Part shown: positions 8,588-17,714 of the stretch, piece by piece | How positions within the stretch are numbered: the stretch's first letter is position 1 | Layout: each line of letters begins with the position of its first letter | Source: Bacteroidota bacterium | Lineage (GTDB): Bacteria > Bacteroidota > Bacteroidia > B-17B0 > Aurantibacillaceae | Direction of reading: 5' to 3' | Assembly (NCBI GenBank): GCA_030681615.1 | Contig: JAUXSA010000061.1 | Coordinates: forward strand, 1-64,000 | DNA length: 64,000 nucleotides | Made by a program: the position numbers and the translations under genes | The notes under the pieces: generated by a model | The model's database searches: none | Told to the model about the DNA's origin: nothing | The model's input: only the letters and a program-made list of their open reading frames with translations

Positions 8588-9028
8588 TTACACTAATTGT
8601 ATATAAATATTTTGTTCATCCTGTGAAACAGAGAACACTTTTAATTTTTGATCTGCGGGCCCTTGTATCACTTCGCCTTTATTGCTGAACTCGCTTCCAT
8701 GAGCCGAACAGCTTAAGATATCGCCGTTAACGTTTAACTCAATTCCCTGGTGTGTACATTTCATTAACATGGCCAGGTAACTGTTCTCATCTTTACGGTA
8801 AACAATAATTGGAAAGTCTAACTTGTCGCTTTTAACTACAATATATTTTCTGTAGTCAGGTTTATTTTTTTTAATAATTTTGAATTCAGATTTAATAACC
8901 GATAATTTATCGCCAGATAAAGAGCTCTGAGCATAGTGTGTGCCTGTACAACTTTGATTTAGTAAGGCTATGCCTACCAGGCCAAAACAAGCGCCTCCGC
9001 AAACTTTTATAAATTCTTTTCTATCCAT
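8588..9028 (-). CDS. Rieske [2Fe-2S] protein, exported
   Basis: A 146-residue protein with the two Rieske cluster motifs C91-T-H93 and C107-S-A-H110; the 13-residue gap between them makes this a compact, high-divergence member. The N-terminus DRKEFIKVCGGACFGLVGIALL looks like a twin-arginine-type signal with R-K instead of R-R, and Cys27 after LLNQS could be lipidated. It therefore probably acts on the periplasmic side as an electron carrier, perhaps replacing a cytochrome partner of the DHOR enzyme. Its ATG overlaps the stop codon of the DHOR gene (TAATG), which indicates translational coupling. Confidence 0.88.
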   Translation of the reverse strand: MDRKEFIKVCGGACFGLVGIALLNQSCTGTHYAQSSLSGDKLSVIKSEFKIIKKNKPDYRKYIVVKSDKLDFPIIVYRKDENSYLAMLMKCTHQGIELNVNGDILSCSAHGSEFSNKGEVIQGPADQKLKVFSVSQDEQNIYIQLV

Positions 9029-10248
9029 TAAAGACTTTCTAAAAATTTAAATATCTGATCCTTTTCAGTTTGTGATAAAGCATTAAAGGCTGTTCTTCTA
9101 CTGGCGGCTTCACCACCGTGAAAAGTAATGACCTGGTCAAAAGTTTTTGCCCTTCCATCATGTAACAGAAACATTTGTCCGCCTTGCGAATCTTTTGCTA
9201 AACCAAGTCCCCAGAGTGGTGGTGTGCGCCATTCAAAACCGTTAGCGCTTCCTTCAGGAAAATTATCATCTAATAATTCTCCCATATCATGTAATAAAAA
9301 ATCAGAGTAGGGGTAAAAGGTTTGGTTGCTTAGTGCAGAAATATCTGATTGTGCGGTAGTAAAACTTGGTGTATGACAACTTGTACAACCTATTTGCGCG
9401 AATAATTTTTCTCCGGCGATCACATCTGCATTATCTTTGTTTCTGCGGGTTGGTGCTTTTAATGTGCGCATATAAAAAACAAGGCCATGCACAAATCCTG
9501 AAGAAACTTCTGGATCCGCAGCATCATCTCCAGTATAAACCCCTAATTGGTAATTAAAAAGATCCTGTGTGTCAAAATCAGAAGTAATGCCTATATCTTG
9601 TTTTAAAGCAAATACAACCTGATCTTGTATGGTTACTTTTTCTGCTTTTTTTCCAAAGCGCCCAATATATTGATTGTTAAAAGGAATATGAATTGATTGA
9701 GGACTAAAAAAGCTCGTTGGGGTAACGTAATTGGGTCTGCCGGAAATGCCATCACCATTCAGGTCATTAGGATCAGCGTTGCTTAAAATAGTTTGATCAT
9801 CTAAAGCAGCAATATAACCAAGACCCATAACTGCCGGAGCAATACGTTTACTAAATGCATTTGCTTCGGTTGGTAAAGTTTCGGGTAAATAACCTAAAAT
9901 TGAATGTTGTTGTAATTGCGGGCCTCCTTTATTTAAAAGGTAATCAATTATTGAACCGTTTACATTTGCAAAACGGGTAAGTTGTGTTGAGAGATGCCCT
10001 TTACCGTTTCCAATATGACAATTAGCGCAAGAGGTTTGAACAAATATCGGTCCAAGGCCTTCTTCTTTTGTAAATATTTTGCCAAAACTGGCATCGCCAA
10101 CAAGATGTTCTTTTTCCTGTTCAGGTGTTAGGCCGGGAATGGTACCCGCTAATACATCTTCATCTTTTGGAGCAGGGGGCATTAATTTTTGACAAGACGT
10201 AATTATAACGAATGAACCAATTATAATATTTAGAATAATTTTTTTCAT
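9028..10248 (-). CDS. Di-haem oxidoreductase of the DHOR (DUF1111) family, lipoprotein
   Basis: With the start at the MKKIILN methionine (10248) the protein has 406 residues and a lipobox IITSC (Cys ~19). Two c-type haem sites are visible: C74-A-N-C-H78 and C288-T-S-C-H292. The surrounding segments GLGPIFVQTSC, NADPNDLNGDGISGRPNY, PPLWGLGL, LHDGRA and HGGEAASRR are typical of the DHOR family, which is distantly related to MauG and bacterial cytochrome c peroxidases. The physiological substrate of most DHOR proteins is unknown; in many genomes they sit near metal-uptake genes. An alternative upstream start at 10269 would overlap the preceding gene's stop and add a charged leader before the signal peptide, so it was rejected. 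Confidence 0.9.
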   Translation of the reverse strand: MKKIILNIIIGSFVIITSCQKLMPPAPKDEDVLAGTIPGLTPEQEKEHLVGDASFGKIFTKEEGLGPIFVQTSCANCHIGNGKGHLSTQLTRFANVNGSIIDYLLNKGGPQLQQHSILGYLPETLPTEANAFSKRIAPAVMGLGYIAALDDQTILSNADPNDLNGDGISGRPNYVTPTSFFSPQSIHIPFNNQYIGRFGKKAEKVTIQDQVVFALKQDIGITSDFDTQDLFNYQLGVYTGDDAADPEVSSGFVHGLVFYMRTLKAPTRRNKDNADVIAGEKLFAQIGCTSCHTPSFTTAQSDISALSNQTFYPYSDFLLHDMGELLDDNFPEGSANGFEWRTPPLWGLGLAKDSQGGQMFLLHDGRAKTFDQVITFHGGEAASRRTAFNALSQTEKDQIFKFLESL

Positions 10249-10252
10249 TTTT

Positions 10253-10609
10253 TTAATTATTCGGAGCACCTGAATTTAACCAGCACTTTATTTTTTTTAG
10301 GTCATCAATTGCAAGAGAGCCTGAAGGAGGCATGTTTCTTTGCTGGATCACACGATTATCAAGCGAGCCATTATCCGCTTTTGCTTTAAGTCCTGTATAT
10401 GTTGTGAGATCGCCATTGGCTGAACCGGTATTATGACAGCCCGAAGAAAGACAATTAGCCGCAATGATCGGTTTTATATCGGATGAATAACTTGAATTTA
10501 TCTTAGAACAATCTAGGTTATTAAGATCATCTTTTTTATTCTTTTTGCAGCCAAATACAAGGACAATGAAGGCAGGTATTAAAATAAATATGAAAAGCCG
10601 TTTTTTCAT
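10253..10609 (-). CDS. Small CX4CH haem-binding-like lipoprotein (copy 2 of 3)
   Basis: First gene of the DHOR-Rieske-porin unit. Starting at MKKRLF (10609) it has 118 residues, a lipobox LVFGC, the CX4CH motif in IIAANCLSSGCHNTG, then QRNMPPSG and IKCWLNSGAPNN. It shares with the copy at 4958-5320 the order CX4CH ... MPP ... Cys-Trp/Ser-Trp ... G-A-x-N-N. As a mono-haem-like lipoprotein cotranscribed with a di-haem enzyme, it is probably an electron donor or acceptor for it (inference). The stop lies 5 bp before the chosen DHOR start. An upstream methionine at 10627 is less likely because it would put non-hydrophobic residues before the signal peptide. Confidence 0.72.
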   Translation of the reverse strand: MKKRLFIFILIPAFIVLVFGCKKNKKDDLNNLDCSKINSSYSSDIKPIIAANCLSSGCHNTGSANGDLTTYTGLKAKADNGSLDNRVIQQRNMPPSGSLAIDDLKKIKCWLNSGAPNN

Positions 10610-10658
10610 GGGTACAAATTTTAACAAAGGTGTGCTTTTTTTATAAAAACATAATTAT

Positions 10659-10679
10659 TATTTTTGGTATGCCTAAAAA
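10659..10679 (+). promoter_or_regulatory. -7 element and overlapping DtxR-type dyad
   Basis: TATTTTTG (10659-10666) matches TAnnTTTG in front of the DtxR-family gene. Overlapping it, TTTTTGGTATGCCTAAAAA (10661-10679) is an imperfect inverted repeat of the TTTxGG-N4-CCTAAA type that DtxR/MntR-family repressors bind. The site lies between the regulator gene and the divergent CX4CH-DHOR-Rieske-porin unit, so metal-dependent autoregulation, and possibly control of the redox operon, is likely (inference). Confidence 0.5.
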
Positions 10680-10686
10680 TTAATTT

Positions 10687-11343
10687 ATGAGGACAGAAAC
10701 GGTAGAAAACTACCTTAAAACCATATATAACCTCTCTGCTGACAATACTACCGTGGTTGCCAACCAGCAACTGGCCGATAAATTGAATATTAATCCGGCC
10801 TCTGTTACCGAGGCTTTACGTAAGCTACATGAGTTAAAATATGTTATTTACGAAAAATCGTATGGTACAAGGTTAACAACTGCTGGTGTAAAAATGGCTT
10901 TGAATATTGTAAGAAGGCACAGGATATGGGAAACCTATCTTGTAAAAGAATTAGGGTTTGGTTGGGATGAAGTGCATGTGATAGCGGAAGAATTAGAACA
11001 TGTGAAAAATGATAAACTTATTAATAAACTGGCAGAGATATTAGGCAATCCTGTTTTTGATCCGCACGGCGATCCCATTCCCGATGCAAAAGGCAAGATC
11101 CAGAAAAGTAATTTCATAAAATTATCAGAAGCAAAGATCAAGAACAATTATAAGGTAATGGGGGTTACCGATCATTCAACCGCTTTTTTAAAGTACCTCG
11201 ATAAACATCATTTAATAATAGGCGCAGGTATAACTATAAAAACCATTGAAGAATACGATAATTCAATTATTTTGATCTGTCAGAAAAAGGAAGTGAATAT
11301 TAGTCCTAAAGCGGCCGAATGCATTATAGTACAAACTATTTAG
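10687..11343 (+). CDS. Metal-dependent transcriptional regulator, DtxR/MntR family
   Basis: A 218-residue protein with the family layout. An N-terminal winged helix (ETVENYLKTIYNLS, then the HTH around NQQLADKLNINPASVTEALRKL) is followed by a metal-binding/dimerisation domain with the family's His/Glu/Asp-rich segment RRHRIWETYLVKELGFGWDEVHVIAEELEHV...DPHGDPIP, and a C-terminal SH3-like (FeoA-like) domain from ~150. Such proteins sense Fe(II) or Mn(II) and usually repress uptake genes. It is transcribed divergently from the redox operon, and a dyad overlaps its promoter. Iron versus manganese specificity cannot be decided by eye. Its 3' end overlaps the convergent HEAT-repeat gene by 8 bp. 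Confidence 0.9.
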   Translation: MRTETVENYLKTIYNLSADNTTVVANQQLADKLNINPASVTEALRKLHELKYVIYEKSYGTRLTTAGVKMALNIVRRHRIWETYLVKELGFGWDEVHVIAEELEHVKNDKLINKLAEILGNPVFDPHGDPIPDAKGKIQKSNFIKLSEAKIKNNYKVMGVTDHSTAFLKYLDKHHLIIGAGITIKTIEEYDNSIILICQKKEVNISPKAAECIIVQTI

Positions 11344-12103
11344 AGTTTTTAAAGTTCTTATTTATATATGTTATCGCTTCTTTTTGGGTGAATACAGAAA
11401 AATTCCGATACCGGTAATGCACATCAATTATTTCATCAATTGCTTTTAGCACTAGTTCTTTATTTTGCCACTTATTAAGATCGGCAATAACGGTTTCTAA
11501 ACACCCTTTTTTATATGCTATTTGTCCCAGAACGTGCACTAATGTATTTTTTACACGTGCCGTAGTATCAAATTGTAATTCTTTTAATAAAGGTAAAATA
11601 TCCTGTGGATGCGTTCTGCCTCTCAATTCAATACCGTGACAGATCTCGCGGCGTATTTCTTTGTTGGTATGATGTAAATATTTTTTCGCCCATTTTAAAA
11701 TAGGCTTAGGATTTTTTTCACTCATCTTTTTAATGGAGCCAATTACTGCATTTCTGGGCGAATGGTGTTTGTCAAACAATCCTGTATCAAAAAAACGTTC
11801 AACAGGTTCAAATTCTTTTATGCCAATTTCACCTGCTGCATTTATAACTGTTTGCCTTATCTTAAAATTTTCCTTCTTCAAAAGATCTTCCAGTAATGAA
11901 ATTATTTTTTTTTGTAATTCAATCTGCTCAAAATAAATCCTGCCAATACTTAAATAAGCCGCTTTACGTATATAAGTATCTTCATCAGAAAAATAATGTA
12001 AGATATTGTTTATGCTTTTTTTTGTAAGATCAGAGGCTATCTCTTTTTTTATACTGGCAACAAGCGTCACGCGTTCGGCTTTACTTAAATCGTAAAAACT
12101 CAT
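11336..12103 (-). CDS. HEAT-repeat protein
   Basis: A 255-residue soluble protein made of helical repeats of ~35 residues, for example SDEDTYIRKAAYLSIGRI, ENFKIRQTVINAAGEIG, TNKEIRREICHGIELRGR and TARVKNTLVHVLGQIAY. Each shows the HEAT pattern D-x-x-x-V-R-x-x-A-x-x-x-L-G. No catalytic residues or signal peptide are visible, so it is probably a cytoplasmic scaffold or binding protein; DNA-glycosylase-like ALK/HEAT proteins are a remote alternative. It lies 9 bp downstream of the STAS-like gene on the same strand and is probably cotranscribed with it. Confidence 0.75.
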   Translation of the reverse strand: MSFYDLSKAERVTLVASIKKEIASDLTKKSINNILHYFSDEDTYIRKAAYLSIGRIYFEQIELQKKIISLLEDLLKKENFKIRQTVINAAGEIGIKEFEPVERFFDTGLFDKHHSPRNAVIGSIKKMSEKNPKPILKWAKKYLHHTNKEIRREICHGIELRGRTHPQDILPLLKELQFDTTARVKNTLVHVLGQIAYKKGCLETVIADLNKWQNKELVLKAIDEIIDVHYRYRNFSVFTQKEAITYINKNFKNSK

Positions 12104-12112
12104 GTACTAAAA

Positions 12113-12505
12113 TTATTTAATAAAGGTTCGGAGCCAGTTAAGTGCTTTGGTCCTGTCAGAAAATATCCTGGTATGTAAATACGGTTTATTTACTTTCAAA
12201 TAAAAATTGCCAATAATTCTATGTGCAGTTGAATTAATTAAAAGTGCTTTGGCTAATGCGGCATCAATAAATTCTTTACTTGCTGCCAGTTCCCGCGCTT
12301 CTTTACTAAACGATATCAATTCGCCAGCGGTTACTAAAATAACATAGGGTTTATTACCGGCTTGTTCGTAATTATGTTTTTTAAGAGATGTAATGTCTTC
12401 AACTTCCATAACAACTCCAGGTCTTATAAAGTCCTCAACAATACCTTTTTCCAGTAAAGTAACCTCAAATTTTTCGGTAGTAATTTTTTTAGAGCTGGCA
12501 GACAT
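12113..12505 (-). CDS. STAS/SpoIIAA-like (DUF7793-type) protein
   Basis: A 130-residue cytoplasmic protein. The second half, with a helix ELAASKEFIDAALAKALLINSTAHRIIGNFYLKVNKP followed by FSDRTKALNWLRTFIK, has the ending (F-S-x-x-x-K-A-x-x-W-L) typical of SpoIIAA-like STAS proteins found widely in Bacteroidota. The first half supplies the expected strands (KPYVILVTAGE). Function in these lineages is not established. It precedes the HEAT-repeat gene in what looks like a two-gene unit. Confidence 0.55.
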   Translation of the reverse strand: MSASSKKITTEKFEVTLLEKGIVEDFIRPGVVMEVEDITSLKKHNYEQAGNKPYVILVTAGELISFSKEARELAASKEFIDAALAKALLINSTAHRIIGNFYLKVNKPYLHTRIFSDRTKALNWLRTFIK

Positions 12506-12718
12506 ATATATAATGTGATCTCGTATTTAAAATACGGCAGAAAGGTAATAATATATCTTAATAATCTCATGTTAACATTTCAAAACAAATAAATTGGGAC
12601 GAAATAGGGTTGTTTTTTGCAGTGTTAACGGTCTTTTTAGCCGATCTGGTATTTTTTTTATGGAATTTTTAAAGATCCTTCATCTAAATAGAAAACTAAC
12701 AACTAAAATATATATAAA

Positions 12719-15700
12719 ATGAATATCAGATCAATTACCTCAAAAACAACCCGCTTTGCTGCAATAGGTTTGGTTACCTTATCGCTTGCCGCATGGGTTA
12801 CACCAACCAGCGTGTATAAAATGGCCATGGATAACGAAGTTATTGCCATGATAAAAAAGAAATTAACCAAATACAATGACGCCCTTCCTGAAGACAGGGT
12901 ATATTTGCATTTTGACAAACCTTTTTACGAACCGGGCGAAAGCATTTGGTTTAGCGCTTATGTACGTGATGGTCAAACATTAAAACCATCGCACAAAAGT
13001 GACATAGTACATGTTGAATTATTAAATCCAAAAGGCGGTATCGAGAAAAAAATTACCATTATTTCAAAAAATGGTAAAGCTGCCGGCGATTTTTTATTAG
13101 ATAACGAAGCGTTAGGAGGGATGTATAAAATTCGTGCCTACACTAATTGGATGAAGAACGAAGGTGAAGAAAATTCCTTTGAAAGAGATCTTCAGGTGCA
13201 GGATATTGTTCTTCCGAATTTAAAAATGAAATTAAATTTTGAAAAAAAAGCATTTGGTGCTGGCGACCAGGTTATTGCTAAGTTGGAATTAAATACCAAC
13301 GAGAACAAACCTTTATCAGATTATAAGATCAGATATGTTTGCAACCTTGATGGTAAAAAAATAATTGAAAAAGCGGAAGTTACAGATGAAGAAGGTATTA
13401 AATACATTAAATTTAATTTACCTGCGAAATTGGAAACAAGCGATGGGCTGTTAAATGTATTAATAGATTATAACGGAAGCACAGAAAGCGTTTCGCGTTC
13501 AATTCCTATTATTTTAAACGACATTGATTTTACTGCTTTTCCTGAAGGTGGCGACTTGCTTTGCGGTTTTGAAAACACGGTTGCATTTCGCGCGCTAAAT
13601 GAATTTGGAAAACCGGCCGATATTGAAGGTGTGGTTTTAGATGACAAAGGTGTTGCTGTTACCACATTTAGCAGTTTTCATCAGGGTATGGGTGCTTTTA
13701 AATTTAACCCCGAGCTTAAAGAAAAATATACTGTAAAGATCACAAAACCTGAAGGTATTAAAGAAACATTTAAATTGCCTGAAGCTTTAATACGTGGTTA
13801 TGCCATGAGTATTGATAATTCTAAAGATGAAGAAGTTACTGTAAACATTAACTCAACTGAAACAGAAGAATTATCATTAGTAGCGCAGGTGCGTGGAAAA
13901 TCATTCTATACAACTGTAGTTAATGCTAAAAAAGGGTCTAACAAAATTACTTTCCCAACTACTAATTTTCCAATTGGCGTTTCGCAAATAACTTTATTCG
14001 ATTCGCATTCAATTCCTCGTGCTGAACGATTAGTGTTTGTGAACAAAGACAAACAATTAAGTATATCTGTTGAAACAGATAAAGATAAATATTTACCAAG
14101 AGAAAAAGTAAAAATGACACTTTTTGTAAAAGATGAGCGTGGCTTACCAATGCCTGCTAACCTTTCAATGGCGGTGGTAAATGACCAGTTACTTTCATTT
14201 GCTGATGATAAATCGGGAAATATGTTGTCGCAATTTTTATTGCAACAGGATATTAAAGATAAAGTAGAAGAGCCTGCATTTTATTTTGATGAGAAAGAAA
14301 AGAAATCAGATAAAGCTTTAGATTATCTTTTAATGACATCGGGCTGGAGACGTTTTACCTGGGAAAAATTAATTGAGAACGAAGTACCCGTTGCAGCTTA
14401 CAAAGAAGAAAGAACAATTATTTCCGGGAAAGTTTTAGATGCTTATACAGGGAAAATAATTACCAACTCAGTTGTAAAAATTAATGGCGGTTTAGAATAC
14501 GCAGGCGATTGGGAAGGAAAATTCTTTGTAAAAAATCTTGATCTTTCAAATGCGCAAACAATTACGTTCAAAGCTCCCGGTTATTCTGATCAGGCACAAT
14601 ATGTTCAAAATTATAACCAGAACATGACGGTGTATTTATATCCGGTTCAATCTTACAATTATAATTACAAACAAAGGCCTGCTACAAAATCTTCAGGTTC
14701 AAAACGCGCAAAATCAGGAATGATGTTTGAAAACGATAACGATGCAATGGCAGTTGCTGAAGGTGTGGGCATGGCAATTCCGGCTCAAAATATGGGTCCG
14801 GTTGATCTTGGCAAAGGTGTTAGAAAAGAAGCGTCGTTAAAAGATAAAGTTGGTGAAAAAAAACTAATGCAGCCTAAAAATGAAGAAGCTAAAAAAGAAA
14901 TGGCAGGCGAAATGAATTTTAAAAGCCTTGATATGAAAGTAGATGATTTACTTGCTTCAGAAGTGGTTGATCACCGTGCTGACAGATTTGGTAAAGCTGC
15001 ACGTTTAAATCAAAATATTGCTAACAACGAAAGTCTTGTACAGTATCATCGTACACGCCAGTTTGCAGCACCTATCTATAAAAATAATGATAACGTTGAA
15101 ACAAGAACAGATTTTAGAAATACTATTTATTGGAACCCAAATGTAGAAGTTGGTTATTCAGGAAAGAAAACTATTGAATTCTACACTTCGGATGATATCA
15201 CTTCTTTCCGCACTACTGTTGAAGGAGTTGGAACCGACGGAACATTAGGAAGAGCAGAAAAGAATTTTTTCTCGCAATTGCCTTTTTCTATGACCACAAA
15301 AATTCCGGTTGAAGTTGCTACAGAAGATATGGTATCAATTCCATTAACTTTAAAAAATAATACAAACAAACCTCTTGGTGGAGTTTTAGCGATCACTGCT
15401 CCTGCAGCATTGCTAGCAGCAGCAACTACTCCATCTATTCAAACAATTATGCCCGGCCAGGCAAAAACAATTTATTTAGATTATAAAGTGTTGGATAAAA
15501 TTGGTTACGGCGAATTTACAATTGGGTTTAAAGCTTGTGGTTTAGGCGATGCATTTACTCAAAAAATTAAGATCGCTCCAAAAGGTTTCCCGGTTACTGC
15601 TTCTTTTTCGGGACAGGATGTTGAAAAAGAATTTTCTTTCGTGATGAACAAAGTGATCAACGGATCGGCAAAAGCAATTTTTACTGCTTATCCAAATGTG

Positions 15701-17179
15701 GTTACCGATCTGATGAAAGGCGTTGAAGGAATTCTTCGTGAACCGGGTGGATGTTTTGAACAAACTTCTATGAGTGCATATCCTAATGCAATGGTGTTAG
15801 ACTATTTAAAAGCTACTGAAAGCAAAGATGATAAAACACTGGCTTATGCAGGAACACTTTTAGACAGAGGTTACAAACGCCTTGTTACTTTCGAAACAAA
15901 AGAAAAAGGATACGAATGGTTCGGTGCATCTCCCGGCCACGAAGGTCTTACCGCTTTTGGTTTAATGGAATTTGTGGATATGAAAAAAGCAGGTGGTGAT
16001 GTGGATCAAAAAATGATCGACCGCACAGCAGAATGGATCATGAAACATAAAGATGGTAAAGGTGGTTTCTCAAGAAATACACAAGCTTACCACGATTTTG
16101 GAAGGATCAGCGAAGACGTAATGAACGCTTATATTGTGTATGCTGTTGCAGAAGCAGGTTATACAGATGTAAAAACAGAATTTACTGCGTCATGCAAAAA
16201 AGCGTTAGATACTAAAGATGCATATTTAATTGCTATGATGGCAAATGCAGCTTATAGTTTTAAAGATACTAAAAAGGGTGATGAGTTAATGACAGCGCTT
16301 ATGGGATTGCAGGATAAAAATGGCAGCTGGACAGGTTCAACACATTCTATTACTTATTCGCAAGGTCAATCGTTAACTATTGAAACTACAGCAATTGCAA
16401 TTATGGCCATACTTAAATCAAACAAAAATGCTGTAGAACTAAATAACGCCATTCAATTCTTAGTAAGCGCACGTAGCGGTTACGGTGTGTTTAGCACAAC
16501 ACAAGGAACTGTGTTAGCGTTAAAAGCATTAACTGAGTTTGCCAAAGCCAGCAAAAAAACTACTGAAGATGGAACGATCGAAGTTTTTATTGATAATAAA
16601 AAGATCGGTATCAGAAATTACAAAGCAGGCGATAAAGGTGCTTTAATAATTGACAGCTTAGAGAAATTTATTGTTGGCGATGGAAAACATACAGTAAAAG
16701 TAAAATACCTTGGTGTTAAAACGCCACTGCCTTATTCGGTTGCTGTTAGCTGGAATACATCTTTACCAAACAACAATAAAGAATGCGCAGTTGATCTTAA
16801 AACTAAATTATCTGAAAAAACTACAAGTGTAGGTGAAACGGTTCGTTTAACGGCTACGGTAACTAATAAAAAGAACGAAGGTATTCCAAGCACGATGGTG
16901 TTATTGGGTATCCCTGCCGGTTTTACTGCTCAACCATGGCAATTAAAAGAGATGCAAGAAAAACATGTGTTTGATTATTATGAGATCTCAGGTAATAACA
17001 TCGCTATCTATTACAGAGGTATGGCGCCATCATCGGTTAAAGAAATTAACCTTGATCTTAAAGCAGAAATGCCGGGAGAATATGATGCGCCGGCTTCATC
17101 AGCTTACTTGTATTATACGAATGAATTTAAAACATGGAGCTCAACAGAAAAGATAACCATTAAAAAACCAGGAGTTTAA
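12719..17179 (+). CDS. Alpha-2-macroglobulin family protein with CFEQ thioester motif
   Basis: A 1486-residue exported protein, the largest gene here. The N-terminal signal (TRFAAIGLVTLSLAAWVTP) has no lipobox. Macroglobulin beta-domains follow: an MG1/MG2 start YLHFDKPFYEPGESIWFSAYV and later PREKVKMTLFVKDERGLPMPANLSMAVV. Then come a carboxypeptidase-regulatory-like insert near 570-640, a low-complexity linker, the A2M domain (TRTDFRNTIYWNP...DDITSFRTTVEG), and the thioester domain with G-C1012-F-E-Q. The Cys and Gln that form the thioester are both kept, as in bacterial CLEQ-type proteins. An alpha/alpha-toroid and a receptor-binding-like C-terminal domain end it. Family members trap proteases. 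The usual pbpC neighbour is absent. It stands alone in its transcription unit. Confidence 0.9.
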   Translation: MNIRSITSKTTRFAAIGLVTLSLAAWVTPTSVYKMAMDNEVIAMIKKKLTKYNDALPEDRVYLHFDKPFYEPGESIWFSAYVRDGQTLKPSHKSDIVHVELLNPKGGIEKKITIISKNGKAAGDFLLDNEALGGMYKIRAYTNWMKNEGEENSFERDLQVQDIVLPNLKMKLNFEKKAFGAGDQVIAKLELNTNENKPLSDYKIRYVCNLDGKKIIEKAEVTDEEGIKYIKFNLPAKLETSDGLLNVLIDYNGSTESVSRSIPIILNDIDFTAFPEGGDLLCGFENTVAFRALNEFGKPADIEGVVLDDKGVAVTTFSSFHQGMGAFKFNPELKEKYTVKITKPEGIKETFKLPEALIRGYAMSIDNSKDEEVTVNINSTETEELSLVAQVRGKSFYTTVVNAKKGSNKITFPTTNFPIGVSQITLFDSHSIPRAERLVFVNKDKQLSISVETDKDKYLPREKVKMTLFVKDERGLPMPANLSMAVVNDQLLSFADDKSGNMLSQFLLQQDIKDKVEEPAFYFDEKEKKSDKALDYLLMTSGWRRFTWEKLIENEVPVAAYKEERTIISGKVLDAYTGKIITNSVVKINGGLEYAGDWEGKFFVKNLDLSNAQTITFKAPGYSDQAQYVQNYNQNMTVYLYPVQSYNYNYKQRPATKSSGSKRAKSGMMFENDNDAMAVAEGVGMAIPAQNMGPVDLGKGVRKEASLKDKVGEKKLMQPKNEEAKKEMAGEMNFKSLDMKVDDLLASEVVDHRADRFGKAARLNQNIANNESLVQYHRTRQFAAPIYKNNDNVETRTDFRNTIYWNPNVEVGYSGKKTIEFYTSDDITSFRTTVEGVGTDGTLGRAEKNFFSQLPFSMTTKIPVEVATEDMVSIPLTLKNNTNKPLGGVLAITAPAALLAAATTPSIQTIMPGQAKTIYLDYKVLDKIGYGEFTIGFKACGLGDAFTQKIKIAPKGFPVTASFSGQDVEKEFSFVMNKVINGSAKAIFTAYPNVVTDLMKGVEGILREPGGCFEQTSMSAYPNAMVLDYLKATESKDDKTLAYAGTLLDRGYKRLVTFETKEKGYEWFGASPGHEGLTAFGLMEFVDMKKAGGDVDQKMIDRTAEWIMKHKDGKGGFSRNTQAYHDFGRISEDVMNAYIVYAVAEAGYTDVKTEFTASCKKALDTKDAYLIAMMANAAYSFKDTKKGDELMTALMGLQDKNGSWTGSTHSITYSQGQSLTIETTAIAIMAILKSNKNAVELNNAIQFLVSARSGYGVFSTTQGTVLALKALTEFAKASKKTTEDGTIEVFIDNKKIGIRNYKAGDKGALIIDSLEKFIVGDGKHTVKVKYLGVKTPLPYSVAVSWNTSLPNNNKECAVDLKTKLSEKTTSVGETVRLTATVTNKKNEGIPSTMVLLGIPAGFTAQPWQLKEMQEKHVFDYYEISGNNIAIYYRGMAPSSVKEINLDLKAEMPGEYDAPASSAYLYYTNEFKTWSSTEKITIKKPGV

Positions 17180-17193
17180 AAATAAATTGTCTA

Positions 17194-17277
17194 TTCGAGT
17201 AGCTGCCTCAATTTTCGTGAGGTAGCGTATCGAGAATCTGAATGCTTCTCGATACGCTCCTTTCGTCGCTACTCGAA
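17194..17277. repeat. Nested palindromic repeat, copy 1
   Basis: Outer arms TTCGAGTAGC (17194-17203) and GCTACTCGAA (17268-17277) enclose a second inverted pair, GTATCGAGAA (17227-17236) and TTCTCGATAC (17246-17255). The RNA would fold into a long two-part hairpin. A related 66-bp copy lies at 17762-17827, on the other side of a small secreted-protein gene. It looks like a dispersed extragenic palindromic element. Confidence 0.75.
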
Positions 17278-17304
17278 GTGACATTAAAATAAAAAATAAA
17301 TGTG

Positions 17305-17706
17305 ATGGAAACTATAAAAAATAAAAAAATAATATTCTTTGTTTTATTGTGTTGCAGCTTTTGTTTTGCAAATGCTTTGGTTTTAAAAGAGGATTCATTA
17401 AAATTTGATATTACAGATCCAAGAAACCCTAAATGCCCTTGTCATAAATTTCAAAAGCTGGCAGACGATGAGTATAGAAAATTATTAGGGGAGGCGATCA
17501 AAGTTAAAACTGATAATACAAATAGTAACTACAGCAATACATTCTCAGGAAAGAATGAAATAAATTCAAAAAATAGTGTTGGTACTAAAAAGTTTCGATC
17601 AAAAAAATGGAACCACAGTTTTTTTAATTTTAAAAAGAAAAAAGGTGCCAAAAAAAGAGGAGTAAGAAGGTTAAGGAGAGATAACACAACTTGCTACCAT
17701 TTTTGA
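17305..17706 (+). CDS. Small secreted Lys/Arg-rich protein, unknown function
   Basis: A 133-residue protein starting at ATG 17305; the GTG just upstream at 17302 is an unlikely start. It has a signal peptide (IIFFVLLCCSFCFANA), then a conserved-looking segment DPRNPKCPCHKFQKLADDEYRKLL with CPCH, an Asn/Ser-rich middle, and a very basic end (KKKKGAKKRGVRRLRRDN) closing with TCYHF. I do not recognise the family. The CPCHKxQKxAxxEY motif looks deliberate and could bind metal or form disulfides. The gene is flanked by two palindromic repeats and followed by a terminator, so it may have moved with the repeats. Confidence 0.55.
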   Translation: METIKNKKIIFFVLLCCSFCFANALVLKEDSLKFDITDPRNPKCPCHKFQKLADDEYRKLLGEAIKVKTDNTNSNYSNTFSGKNEINSKNSVGTKKFRSKKWNHSFFNFKKKKGAKKRGVRRLRRDNTTCYHF

Positions 17707-17714
17707 TCAAATAA

